Assembly (NCBI RefSeq): GCF_900107155.1
Contig: NZ_FNOX01000017.1
Coordinates: 1 to 64,000, forward strand
DNA from: Pseudomonas salomonii
GTDB lineage: Bacteria; Pseudomonadota; Gammaproteobacteria; Pseudomonadales; Pseudomonadaceae
DNA length: 64,000 bases
Reading direction: 5' to 3'
Shown: in pieces, positions 7,949 through 16,693 of the stretch
Position numbering within the stretch: position 1 is the first letter of the stretch
Layout: every line of letters starts with the position of its first letter
The notes under the pieces: generated by a model
Seen by the model: only the letters and a program-made list of their open reading frames with translations
The model's database searches: none
What the model was told of the DNA's origin: nothing
Position numbers and translations under genes: made by a program

Positions 7949-10900
7949 TTACGTTTTATTCGACGGCGCCTGTGCGCTCAGCACACCAAATTGCGCTAAC
8001 TGAGGACCAAAGGGTGTATTCATGAGGGAACTGTACGCATACCAAGCCCCGTTTTTTAAGACAGCGACTACTGGCCTACGCACACCATCTGATTCCACCT
8101 GATAGAAGCCCTTGACGATATCACCGTCCTTATAAGTCCTTGTCACTTCATAAGACCTATAATTGCCTTTGAGTCGAGGAAGCACCTCATCGGCGTGTTT
8201 GTACACCCTCGTCATATCCTTACCGACAGCCACCACCCCTCGCTTGATATTTCTCGGCAGGTTAATGGCATCGGTAACGCCCAGCGAAGCACCGAGACCA
8301 GCAAAAAAAGAGCGCTTGAGTACTTTGCCTGTTGACTTGCCCAGTTTCAACGCCTTGTTCGCGGCACTTGCCCCGGGAAGAAAAAACCCCAAAATATCGA
8401 ACCCGATATTGAAAACTGCGCCTGCGACATTCCCCGATATCGCATCCTTAATACCGTCATAGAAAGGAATAAGCGAAAGGAGAAAGTTATTGACGGTTTG
8501 AATACCTGCTGTATTTTTTTCAATCCTCGTTTCACCGACAGCCTGTGCTTTCAAATGCCCATAATCTTTAGTAAAAAACTTACCCACCACAGTAGCCAGC
8601 GAACCGTTTCGTCGAGAAAAATAAGGAACTCGTCCTTCGCCGGTGACCTCAGGCACATCACGGTCCTGATTGGTGGCATCAAATTCCGTAAAAACATTAT
8701 ACGTGCCGGGTACGCGGGCTTTGGAATCCGGGGAAAAATACTTGCTGTCATCAAAATTTGACGGTTCTCCCGGATCCCCCTTTTCCTTGACGATCTTTCC
8801 TAGGCCTGGGTAGTAACTATAGTACTCGACCTTGCCGTCAGCTCCCTCCACTTTCATAAGTACACCTTGCCCCCCTTCCAACTCTTTAAGTTCATTAGGG
8901 GTCGGCGTTCGTGGTCGGCGCCCAGGGTACAGTTGGCTGCTGTTCGTTTCTTCTGTACCCAAAAAAGGGCGAGACACGCCCATGAACGTGACATCCGCTT
9001 GGTTGATACGCTCTTGTTCGGCTATAGGCAGCAGAGAAACCTGATACTTGAACTGGATAGCCCAGGCCGCCGTTTGAGTCTTCGTATAGTCTTCAAACGT
9101 TTCAGAAAATGTTTTATTGATGTCTGGATCAAGCTCGGAAAAGCGAGACTTAATCGTTGCCCAAGGCAATTCCTTTTCATTTATCGGCGCCCACCATTCC
9201 AGATTAAGGGGCTTCGTCATGAAGACATCAAGTGGCGATACACGGTACCCGTCATCCATTTTACTTCGTAGTGTTATCTTCGTCGGGTCAACACCCGGGA
9301 ACACCCGCTTGAACTCAGCCAGCGCCAACGCCTCACGAGTGGGCGCTGGCTTCATCAGCTCAGCGCGTGCCCACGCCAATTCCTTTTTCTGCTTTTTTAA
9401 CACTGTTAATGATTGCTCGACGTCTTCGAACGTATATTGACCCTTGGGGTTGTTTTTAATCACCTGATTAGCGAGCCCCCATGCAATAAGCGAATCGGCG
9501 GACGCGGCAGCTAACTCATCCCCACCGTCAAGAATACTAAGCTGCGCGTCTGCATAGTTCATGACTTGACTGAGCGTCATGTTCCCCGATGCGCCAGGCG
9601 CTTCTTGCTCTACCAGTGCAACGGCTATAGAAAAATCCGCCCACGTATGAGACCCATAAACAAGTCCAGGTGGAATATTTTTTACCAGGAGTTCAGGGGC
9701 GACGGCTGACAGTAATAGTTGCGCAGCAAGAGGCGCCGCTTCAGCACCCACCTTAGTTTCAAGGTAAGCGGTAAAACGTTTGACGATTTCAGCAGCGGAG
9801 GCACCTGCATTTTCGCTTTGATAGAGGTTATAACCCGCCAAGTTGAAGCGTGACTTTTCTGGATTAGGGTCAAGCTCTTGCACAAGCGCCGCAGTCACGG
9901 CCTCAGTTGCACCGGTCGGCGACGCTGCTGATTTGATTTTACCTTGTATAGTTTTGCCCAATGCCTGCGCCTCGGGCGACCGAATGAGTTGGTCAAATGC
10001 AAATGAAGGGTTGTCCGCAATCACCTTATTTGTAGACGTCGCAAGTGTGCTGGTCAGGCCGCGTAACAAACTGCCTGCCCCCACCCCTGCCTGCGGATCA
10101 GGTGCCTGGCTTGCATGCTTGAGCTTCCACTGATCCACCACCGCTTTCATCTTGCGTAATTCAGTTTTGTTCAGCAGCCCACCAATATGCCTGACGCCAC
10201 CAGCGTCAACCCCAGGCACCTTATGCGCAAGGTCAAAGGTCAGTGCGTTAGCCAGGTCATGCGCCTGCGTGCTGTCGACGGGTAGTTTATGCCCTTGCTT
10301 TTCGAGCAGTTGTGCAACACTTATCTCTCGGCGCTGTTCGGTAAGAAATAAACTTGAACGTCGGTCAATCGGGACCATAACGTTATTCAGATCAATCTTC
10401 CCTCCAGCATCGTCTACCTGGGACCTCAGTGCAGCGATAAGTGCATGACGGTTAGCGTCATCACCCAGCGCCTTGCCCTGCTCCGCTAATGCTTCTACCG
10501 ATCGCTGCGACGCATGCCCCACAGGTTCAAACTCAAACGCGGCGCCTTCTATCAATTTCTCACGGTGCGAGGCAGCTTGCGAAGGGGAGAGGTCGATAGG
10601 CGCTCCATAAAATCGCCCCACCGTGTACAGCGGCACCTTACCGTCCGGCCAGGGGTAATTGAACGCCTGGCCGAGCATTGGAGCGATCGCCTTGGCAATC
10701 GATAACAGCACGCGAGAAACATCTGACCAGCCCGAATCATCTTTTAGGGAAAACGTCTGCAGCTTGCCATTTACAAGGCCGGTCAACTCCCCGAGGACGG
10801 GATCCAGTTTGAGACTCCTGGTATCGAGCCCCTGTGCTTTCGCCCACGATAAAAATCCAGGGCTTTTGAAAGCACTGTCCAATTGGGTGCGCCAACGCCC

Positions 10901-11149
10901 GAGTGTGGACTCAGGGGTGACTTGAACGTCAGGCGGCGCTATTGAGGCGTGATAGGAGCGCGTCGCTAATGCGATCGCGTAGGTCTTCGCCAATTGAGCG
11001 TCAGCCATTGCACGCGCGTCGGGACTGTCAGGCATTTGCGCGTGTGTGTTGCTGTGAACGACTGCACTCTTGATGGCAGCCGCAGGAAGTTCGCTTACCA
11101 CGTTGCCTGATAAGGTAGGCGTTACTCTGACGTCTTGAAAATTTGTCAT
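7949..11149 (-). CDS. Large DUF6543-like 'dermonecrotic toxin' family protein, paralogue B
   Basis: A protein of about 1066 residues, parallel to the one at 3110-6337: ESTLGRWRTQL near residue 75, NLAGYNLYQSENAGASAAEI near 430, a LLVKNIPPGLVYGSHTW segment, and a hydrophobic FLLSLIPFYDGIKDAISGN stretch near 880 followed by an Ala/Gly-rich region. It ends with a GAWYAYSSLMNTPFGPQL module. No signal peptide. The ATG at 11149 is preferred; an in-frame GTG at 11155 is possible. An 8-bp-arm inverted repeat ends five bases before that GTG. Paralogues A and B differ most in the last 100 residues, where variable effector tips would be expected. Family call from memory; toxicity inferred. Confidence 0.6.
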   Translation of the reverse strand: MTNFQDVRVTPTLSGNVVSELPAAAIKSAVVHSNTHAQMPDSPDARAMADAQLAKTYAIALATRSYHASIAPPDVQVTPESTLGRWRTQLDSAFKSPGFLSWAKAQGLDTRSLKLDPVLGELTGLVNGKLQTFSLKDDSGWSDVSRVLLSIAKAIAPMLGQAFNYPWPDGKVPLYTVGRFYGAPIDLSPSQAASHREKLIEGAAFEFEPVGHASQRSVEALAEQGKALGDDANRHALIAALRSQVDDAGGKIDLNNVMVPIDRRSSLFLTEQRREISVAQLLEKQGHKLPVDSTQAHDLANALTFDLAHKVPGVDAGGVRHIGGLLNKTELRKMKAVVDQWKLKHASQAPDPQAGVGAGSLLRGLTSTLATSTNKVIADNPSFAFDQLIRSPEAQALGKTIQGKIKSAASPTGATEAVTAALVQELDPNPEKSRFNLAGYNLYQSENAGASAAEIVKRFTAYLETKVGAEAAPLAAQLLLSAVAPELLVKNIPPGLVYGSHTWADFSIAVALVEQEAPGASGNMTLSQVMNYADAQLSILDGGDELAAASADSLIAWGLANQVIKNNPKGQYTFEDVEQSLTVLKKQKKELAWARAELMKPAPTREALALAEFKRVFPGVDPTKITLRSKMDDGYRVSPLDVFMTKPLNLEWWAPINEKELPWATIKSRFSELDPDINKTFSETFEDYTKTQTAAWAIQFKYQVSLLPIAEQERINQADVTFMGVSRPFLGTEETNSSQLYPGRRPRTPTPNELKELEGGQGVLMKVEGADGKVEYYSYYPGLGKIVKEKGDPGEPSNFDDSKYFSPDSKARVPGTYNVFTEFDATNQDRDVPEVTGEGRVPYFSRRNGSLATVVGKFFTKDYGHLKAQAVGETRIEKNTAGIQTVNNFLLSLIPFYDGIKDAISGNVAGAVFNIGFDILGFFLPGASAANKALKLGKSTGKVLKRSFFAGLGASLGVTDAINLPRNIKRGVVAVGKDMTRVYKHADEVLPRLKGNYRSYEVTRTYKDGDIVKGFYQVESDGVRRPVVAVLKNGAWYAYSSLMNTPFGPQLAQFGVLSAQAPSNKT

Positions 11150-11159
11150 TTCCACACTC

Positions 11160-11192
11160 GCGTACGATTCAAATGAATAACTGTTCGTACGC
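11160..11192. promoter_or_regulatory. Perfect inverted repeat at the start of toxin paralogue B
   Basis: Arms GCGTACGA and TCGTACGC, 8 bp each, are separated by 17 A+T-rich bases. The repeat ends just before the start codon, so a bound repressor or an RNA hairpin here would affect initiation. No equivalent was seen upstream of paralogue A. Confidence 0.5.
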
Positions 11193-11325
11193 TGAGTGGT
11201 GCAATGTCTTACAAGTCATACAAAAAAAATTCGGAAAAGCTTACCCAGATATTTCAGTTCTAAACGTCGCCCTCATCAGCGCCTCATAATCAGGCTTCAT
11301 ATGTGTTGCGGTTAAAACGTGCAGA

Positions 11326-13233
11326 TCACGCTTGTGGACACCGTTCGATACCATGCTTGCGTAACTTCCGGTAAAGCGTATTCCGGCTCACGCCCAAACT
11401 TTCTGCTGCGTGGGACATGTGCCAATGTTGCTGCTTCAGTGCGTTGAGCAACACTACGCGCTCTGCATCGTCCAAAGCGCCCCCTTGCCGGGGCTCGACA
11501 ACCATCGCCGCTCGCGCCTGGCGGATGAGGGGCGGCAAATCGTCCAACCTGATTCGCCCGTTCTCGCACAAGGCCGCCAGGGTGCGAAGTACGTTGCGCA
11601 ATTGCCGAACGTTGCCCGGCCAGGCGTAGTCGAGCAACGCGTGCCGCGCCTCCTCATCAAGCAAAACAACCTGTCCTGCTGCCTCTTGCGCCAGCAAAAA
11701 CGCCAGTAATTGCGCTTTATCACTACGCTCACGCAGGGGCGGCACGGCTATTTCAAGGCCGTTGAGACGATAGTAAAGATCTTCGCGGAAGCTACCGTTC
11801 GCAACACGTGCCAACAGGTCACGATGGGTGGCGCTGATGATTCTGACGTCTACCGCCTGCGGCGCACCGCCGATGGGCACCACCACGCGATCTTCCAGCA
11901 CCCTTAAAAGGCGGGTTTGCAACGCGAAGGGCATGTCGCCAATCTCATCGAGAAACAGCGTGCCGCCGTCGGCTTGCTGTAATTTGCCACGCATCCCTTC
12001 CTTTAACGCGCCGGTAAAGCTGCCGCCGCGGTAACCGAACAACTCACTTTCAATCAGGTTTTCCGGGATGGCGGCGCAGTTGAGAGCGACGAAGGCGTTA
12101 TTGGCACGCGAGCTGGCCTGATGCACGGCCTTGGCGAACGCCTCTTTACCGCAGCCGGTTTCGCCGTTGATCAGCAGCGGCACGTCGCGTTCGAACACCC
12201 TCAGCGCCTTGTTAAAATCACGTTGCAACGCAGGGTCACCCAGGCAGATACCCGGCAGGCGTGGCGCCTCGGGCTTGGGCAGCGGCGCGGGCAAACTCTG
12301 CACCTGCCCGCGCAGCGCGGCGAATAACTGCCGGCCGTCCCGCGTACGCAACGGCCAGCTGGCCGTGGCATTGGCGCTGGCACGGCCGAGCAGTTGGTCC
12401 AGCGAACACTCGAAAAACGCCTCTACCGGCTGCCCGAGCAAACCGCCGCGCGCCTGGCCCAGCAGGTTCAACGCACCTTGGTTGACCGCACAGATACGCC
12501 CTTCACCGTCGAACGCCAGCAACCCTTCGCTGAACAACCCCACGGACTCCGCCTGCAGGTGAAAGCGCAGCAGCCAGTGCTGTTCAAAATGGCGCAGGAA
12601 GTAACAACTTTCGATCATCTTGGCCGACAAGTTCACCAGCGCCATGGTGTGGAACTGGCTTTGACGCGACACGGCCTCACGCGCCGATGACACGTCCAGC
12701 ACGGCCAATAGTTCGCCATGGGGGTCGAACACCGGGCTTGCCGAGCAGGTCAGGCCGGTGTGGCGGCCGCGAAAATGCTCGTCGCGGTGAATGGTCAGGG
12801 ACTGGCGCTCCACCAGGCAGGTGCCGATACCGTTGGTGCCTTCGCACGCCTCGCTCCAATCGGCGCCCAGCCACAGGCCTGCGCGCTCGAACACCTTGCG
12901 CTCGGCCGGCGCAGTCACGCAGTTGAGGATCACCCCGCGGGCGTCGGTGAGCAGCACCGCATGCCCGGCGCCGGAGAGTTGTTGATGCAGGCTGTTCATC
13001 TCGCTGCCGGCGATGTGCAGCACTTGCTGCAAGCGCTCGCGACTTTCGAGCAGGCGCCCGTGTTCAAGCACGGTGGGGGCCATGGTCAGCGCCGGGTCGA
13101 GGTGATAGTCCTCCAGGCAGCGCAGCCAGGAGCGGGCGATGGATGGGTCGCTGCCGGGGCCCTGGCCGAGGTCTTGCCCACGGGTGACGGTGAGGACTTG
13201 CTGGGCATGGCGACTGAAATGATCGTTATGCAT
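11326..13233 (-). CDS. eatR: Sigma-54-dependent activator of ethanolamine catabolism (EatR)
   Basis: A 635-residue AcoR-type enhancer-binding protein. Domains in order: an N-terminal sensory GAF-like region, a PAS-like segment near residue 220, an AAA+ domain and a C-terminal Fis-type helix-turn-helix (AAESLGVSRNTLYRKLRKHG). The AAA+ domain shows Walker A GETGCGKE, the sigma-54 contact loop GSFTGA in place of the usual GAFTGA, and Walker B TLFLDEIGDM. It is divergent from the aldehyde dehydrogenase, permease and eutBC genes, the arrangement remembered for PA4021 EatR in P. aeruginosa. The ATG at 13233 is preferred because the in-frame extension upstream is Cys/Arg-rich and unlike the family. 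Likely ligand is ethanolamine (inference). Confidence 0.88.
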   Translation of the reverse strand: MHNDHFSRHAQQVLTVTRGQDLGQGPGSDPSIARSWLRCLEDYHLDPALTMAPTVLEHGRLLESRERLQQVLHIAGSEMNSLHQQLSGAGHAVLLTDARGVILNCVTAPAERKVFERAGLWLGADWSEACEGTNGIGTCLVERQSLTIHRDEHFRGRHTGLTCSASPVFDPHGELLAVLDVSSAREAVSRQSQFHTMALVNLSAKMIESCYFLRHFEQHWLLRFHLQAESVGLFSEGLLAFDGEGRICAVNQGALNLLGQARGGLLGQPVEAFFECSLDQLLGRASANATASWPLRTRDGRQLFAALRGQVQSLPAPLPKPEAPRLPGICLGDPALQRDFNKALRVFERDVPLLINGETGCGKEAFAKAVHQASSRANNAFVALNCAAIPENLIESELFGYRGGSFTGALKEGMRGKLQQADGGTLFLDEIGDMPFALQTRLLRVLEDRVVVPIGGAPQAVDVRIISATHRDLLARVANGSFREDLYYRLNGLEIAVPPLRERSDKAQLLAFLLAQEAAGQVVLLDEEARHALLDYAWPGNVRQLRNVLRTLAALCENGRIRLDDLPPLIRQARAAMVVEPRQGGALDDAERVVLLNALKQQHWHMSHAAESLGVSRNTLYRKLRKHGIERCPQA

Positions 13234-13320
13234 GTTCTTATTATTCTCCCTGCGTGAGAACGGCCAGCATCCCCCAGCCATCCGGGCATTGCAATCCCGG
13301 GCCGACCCACTGGTCACAGG

Positions 13321-13372
13321 CTGTACCGTTTATGGCACAAACTGTCACCCCACCTGTACCGCAAGTGTCACA
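13321..13372 (+). promoter_or_regulatory. Paired 19-bp direct repeat, candidate EatR enhancer sites
   Basis: Two copies of CTGTACCGnnnnTGnCACA lie at 13321-13339 and 13354-13372. Their starts are 33 bp apart, about three helical turns, so they present the same DNA face. They sit roughly 55-105 bp upstream of the sigma-54 promoter, the usual place for activator binding. Confidence 0.65.
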
Positions 13373-13425
13373 GCGACGCTTTGCAACAAAGCCAAAACCC
13401 TTGATTTACCTGGCGTGCAAGGCGG

Positions 13426-13441
13426 TGGCCCGACCTTTGCT
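13426..13441 (+). promoter_or_regulatory. Sigma-54 (-24/-12) promoter of the ethanolamine genes
   Basis: TGGCCCGACCTTTGCT has the invariant GG and GC doublets 12 bp apart, as required for RpoN. It lies 64 bp upstream of the aldehyde dehydrogenase start and downstream of the paired repeat, fitting control by the divergently encoded activator. Confidence 0.75.
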
Positions 13442-13504
13442 CTACGCTTTATCACGCGCAACACCGCTGTACTCCAATAAACATAAAAGCAGGAGATACC
13501 CACC

Positions 13505-15025
13505 ATGCGTTACGCACATCCCGGCACCGAAGGCTCGATCGTTTCCTTCAAGGCCAAGTACGGCAACTTCATCGGCGGCGAATTCGTTGCGCCGGTGGAC
13601 GGCAACTATTTCACCAACACCTCGCCGGTCAACGGCAAGCCCATCGCCGAATTCCCGCGCTCCACCGCCAAAGACATCGACAAGGCCCTGGACGCGGCCC
13701 ACGCCGCCGCTGACGCCTGGGGCAAGACCTCGGCCCAGGACCGTTCGCTGGTGCTGCTGAAAATCGCCGACCGTATCGAACAGAACCTCGAACTGCTGGC
13801 CATCACCGAAACCTGGGACAACGGCAAGGCCGTGCGTGAAACCCTCAACGCCGACATCCCGCTGGCCGCCGACCACTTCCGCTACTTCGCCGGTTGCATC
13901 CGCGCCCAGGAAGGCACCAGCGCCGAGATCAACGAACTCACCGCCTCCTACCACTTCCACGAGCCACTGGGCGTGGTCGGCCAGATCATCCCGTGGAACT
14001 TCCCGCTGCTGATGGCCGCCTGGAAACTCGCACCGGCCCTGGCCGCCGGTAACTGCGTGGTGCTTAAACCCGCCGAGCAAACCCCGCTGGGCATCAACGT
14101 GCTGATGGAGCTGATCGGCGACCTGCTGCCGCCTGGCGTGCTGAACGTGGTGCACGGCTTCGGTAAAGAAGCCGGTGAAGCCCTGGCCACCAGCAAGCGC
14201 ATCGCCAAGATCGCCTTCACCGGTTCCACGCCGGTGGGCTCGCACATCATGCACGCGGCGGCCGAGAACATTATTCCGTCGACCGTTGAGCTGGGCGGCA
14301 AGTCGCCGAACATCTTCTTTGCCGACATCATGAAAGCCGAGCCTTCGTTTATCGAAAAAGCCGCTGAAGGCCTGGTCCTGGCGTTCTTCAACCAGGGCGA
14401 GGTGTGCACCTGCCCATCCCGCGCACTGGTGGAAGAGTCGATCTACGACGACTTCATGAAAGTGGTGATGAAGAAGATCGAGCAGATCAAACGCGGCGAC
14501 CCGCTGGACACCGACACCATGGTCGGCGCCCAGGCGTCCGAGCAGCAGTTCGACAAGATCCTGTCCTACCTGGAAATCGCCAAGGGCGAAGGCGCGCAAC
14601 TGCTCACCGGTGGCAAGGTCGAGCAACTGACCGGCGACATGGCCGGTGGTTATTACATCCAGCCGACGCTGCTCAAGGGCACCAATGAGATGCGCGTGTT
14701 CCAGGAAGAAATCTTCGGCCCGGTGGTGAGCATCACCACCTTCAAGGACGAAGCCGAAGCCCTGGCGATTGCCAACGACACCGAGTTCGGCCTCGGCGCC
14801 GGCGTGTGGACCCGCGACATCAACCGCGCCTACCGCATGGGCCGCGCGATCAAGGCGGGCCGCGTGTGGACCAACTGCTACCACCTGTACCCGGCGCATG
14901 CCGCGTTTGGTGGCTACAAGAAGTCCGGCGTGGGCCGTGAGACCCACAAGATGATGTTGGACCACTACCAGCAGACTAAAAACCTGCTGGTGAGTTACGA
15001 CATTAATCCGCTGGGCTTTTTCTAA
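13505..15025 (+). CDS. exaC: NAD-dependent (acet)aldehyde dehydrogenase, ExaC type
   Basis: A 506-residue aldehyde dehydrogenase that would oxidise the acetaldehyde released by ethanolamine ammonia-lyase to acetate. Visible motifs: the oxyanion Asn in IIPWNFPLLMAAWK near residue 160, the NAD-fold FTGSTPVGSHI near 240, the catalytic Glu in VELGGKSPNIFF near 262, and the catalytic Cys in NQGEVCTCPSRA near 301. The C-terminus FGGYKKSGVGRETHK is typical of the ExaC/AldB branch. It is the first gene downstream of the sigma-54 promoter and heads the permease-eutBC group. A repeat-rich gap separates it from the permease, so downstream genes might also have their own promoter. Confidence 0.93.
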   Translation: MRYAHPGTEGSIVSFKAKYGNFIGGEFVAPVDGNYFTNTSPVNGKPIAEFPRSTAKDIDKALDAAHAAADAWGKTSAQDRSLVLLKIADRIEQNLELLAITETWDNGKAVRETLNADIPLAADHFRYFAGCIRAQEGTSAEINELTASYHFHEPLGVVGQIIPWNFPLLMAAWKLAPALAAGNCVVLKPAEQTPLGINVLMELIGDLLPPGVLNVVHGFGKEAGEALATSKRIAKIAFTGSTPVGSHIMHAAAENIIPSTVELGGKSPNIFFADIMKAEPSFIEKAAEGLVLAFFNQGEVCTCPSRALVEESIYDDFMKVVMKKIEQIKRGDPLDTDTMVGAQASEQQFDKILSYLEIAKGEGAQLLTGGKVEQLTGDMAGGYYIQPTLLKGTNEMRVFQEEIFGPVVSITTFKDEAEALAIANDTEFGLGAGVWTRDINRAYRMGRAIKAGRVWTNCYHLYPAHAAFGGYKKSGVGRETHKMMLDHYQQTKNLLVSYDINPLGFF

Positions 15026-15032
15026 CCCTCCC

Positions 15033-15165
15033 GATCGTTCCCACGCTCTGCGTGGGAATGCCGCCTGGGACGCTCCGCGTCCCGATGTCTGCACAAGGCT
15101 CAAGCCGGTGCAAGGTGACGCAGAGCGTCACGGGATGCATTCCCACGCAGAGCGTGGGAATGATC
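15033..15165. repeat. Nested palindromic intergenic repeat
   Basis: The outer arms are GATCGTTCCCACGCTCTGCG at the left and its near-complement ending in GCGTGGGAATGATC at the right. Inside are two smaller hairpins: GGGACGCTCCGCGTCCC (15067-15083) and GTGACGCAGAGCGTCAC (15115-15131). The element is unrelated to the GAGCGGGC REPs and fills most of the gap between the dehydrogenase and permease genes. Confidence 0.8.
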
Positions 15166-15207
15166 TCGCTTGCTACACACAATAATAACAACGGACGGTA
15201 CTTTCCC

Positions 15208-16641
15208 ATGCCTAGCGAACCCACTGGCTCTTCCGTCGACTTCGAAAAAGTCGGCACCGACTATTTCCAACAACGCGAACTGAAAAAAGGCGCTGCCGGT
15301 TGGGTGCTGCTGGTCGGCCTTGGCGTTGCCTACGTGATCTCCGGCGACTACGCCGGTTGGAACTTCGGCCTGGCCCAGGGTGGCTGGGGCGGTATGTTCC
15401 TCGCCACCTTGCTGATGGCCACCATGTACCTGTGCATGTGTTTCTCCCTGGCCGAACTGTCTTCAATGATTCCTACCGCCGGCGGTGGCTACGGCTTTGC
15501 CCGCAGTGCCTTCGGCCCTTGGGGCGGGTTCCTCACGGGCACCGCCATCCTCATTGAATATGCGATCGCGCCCGCCGCCATCGCGGTGTTTATCGGCGCC
15601 TATTGCGAGTCGTTGTTCGGCATCGGCGGCTGGATGATTTACCTGGCGTTCTACATCATCTTTATCGGCATCCACATCTTCGGCGTGGGTGAAGCCCTGA
15701 AGCTGATGTTTGTGATCACCGCCATCGCAGCGATTGCCTTGGCTGTGTTCCTGGTGTCGATGGTGCCGCACTTCAACGTCGCCAACTTGCTCGATATCCC
15801 GGTGACCGAGGCCAAGGGCGCCAGCAGCTTCCTGCCGTTTGGCTATGTCGGCGTGTGGGCGGCGATTCCCTACGCGATCTGGTTTTTCCTCGCCGTCGAA
15901 GGCGTGCCCCTGGCCGCCGAAGAAACCAAGAACCCCAAGCGTGACCTGCCGCGTGGCTTGATCGGCGCCATTGTGGTGCTGACCAGCTTTGCCCTGTTGA
16001 TTCTGGTGATTGCGCCAGGCGGTGCGGGCACTTACGCACTGGTCAAGTCGGGCAACCCGCTGGTTGAAGCGCTGGCATTGTCGTACGGCGGTTCGACCTG
16101 GATGGGCAGCTTCGTCAACCTGGTGGGCCTGGCCGGGCTGATCGCGAGCTTTTTCTCGATTATCTACGCCTATTCGCGGCAGATCTTTGCTCTGTCCCGC
16201 GCCGGCTACCTGCCACGCAAGCTGTCGCAGACCAACAAAAGCAAGGCGCCGGTGCTGGCCTTGATCATTCCCGGCATCATCGGCTTTGGCCTGTCGCTGA
16301 CCGGTCAAGGTGACCTGCTGATTCTGGTGGCGGTGTTCGGCGCGACCATTTCCTACGTGCTGATGATGGCCGCGCATATCACGTTGCGCATCCGTCGCCC
16401 CAAGATGGAGCGTCCGTACCGTACGCCGGGTGGCATTTTCACGTCAGGTATCGCGCTGCTACTGGCCTGCGTGGCCGTGGTGGCGGGCTTTCTGGTGGAT
16501 CCACGGGTGGTGATTGGCGCGGCGATCATCTATGGAGTATTAATTGCTTACTTTGCTTTCTACAGCCGGCATCACTTAGTAGCGGGCACGCCCGAAGAGG
16601 AATTCGCGGCGATCCAGGCCGCAGAGGCCGCCTTGCACTGA
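15208..16641 (+). CDS. eat: Ethanolamine permease (APC superfamily)
   Basis: A 477-residue inner-membrane transporter with about twelve hydrophobic segments and the APC-family N-terminal block SGDYAGWNFGLAQGGWGGM. The sequence AVEGVPLAAEETKNPKRDLPRG is characteristic of the ethanolamine/amino-acid permease branch. It brings ethanolamine to the lyase encoded by the next two genes. The ATG at 15208 is chosen because an in-frame extension upstream runs through the palindromic repeat and is not protein-like; an ACGG purine run lies upstream. Context fixes ethanolamine as the most likely substrate. Confidence 0.9.
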   Translation: MPSEPTGSSVDFEKVGTDYFQQRELKKGAAGWVLLVGLGVAYVISGDYAGWNFGLAQGGWGGMFLATLLMATMYLCMCFSLAELSSMIPTAGGGYGFARSAFGPWGGFLTGTAILIEYAIAPAAIAVFIGAYCESLFGIGGWMIYLAFYIIFIGIHIFGVGEALKLMFVITAIAAIALAVFLVSMVPHFNVANLLDIPVTEAKGASSFLPFGYVGVWAAIPYAIWFFLAVEGVPLAAEETKNPKRDLPRGLIGAIVVLTSFALLILVIAPGGAGTYALVKSGNPLVEALALSYGGSTWMGSFVNLVGLAGLIASFFSIIYAYSRQIFALSRAGYLPRKLSQTNKSKAPVLALIIPGIIGFGLSLTGQGDLLILVAVFGATISYVLMMAAHITLRIRRPKMERPYRTPGGIFTSGIALLLACVAVVAGFLVDPRVVIGAAIIYGVLIAYFAFYSRHHLVAGTPEEEFAAIQAAEAALH

Positions 16642-16693
16642 TAGCCGTAAACCTCGGCGCGAGCATCTGCTTGCGCCGCCCAGGAGACACTGT

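Noticed and set aside
13442..15103. 553-codon open frame on the minus strand opposite exaC
   Set aside because: High-GC shadow of the well-supported dehydrogenase gene; the translation is His/Gly/Arg/Val-rich and unlike a protein family.
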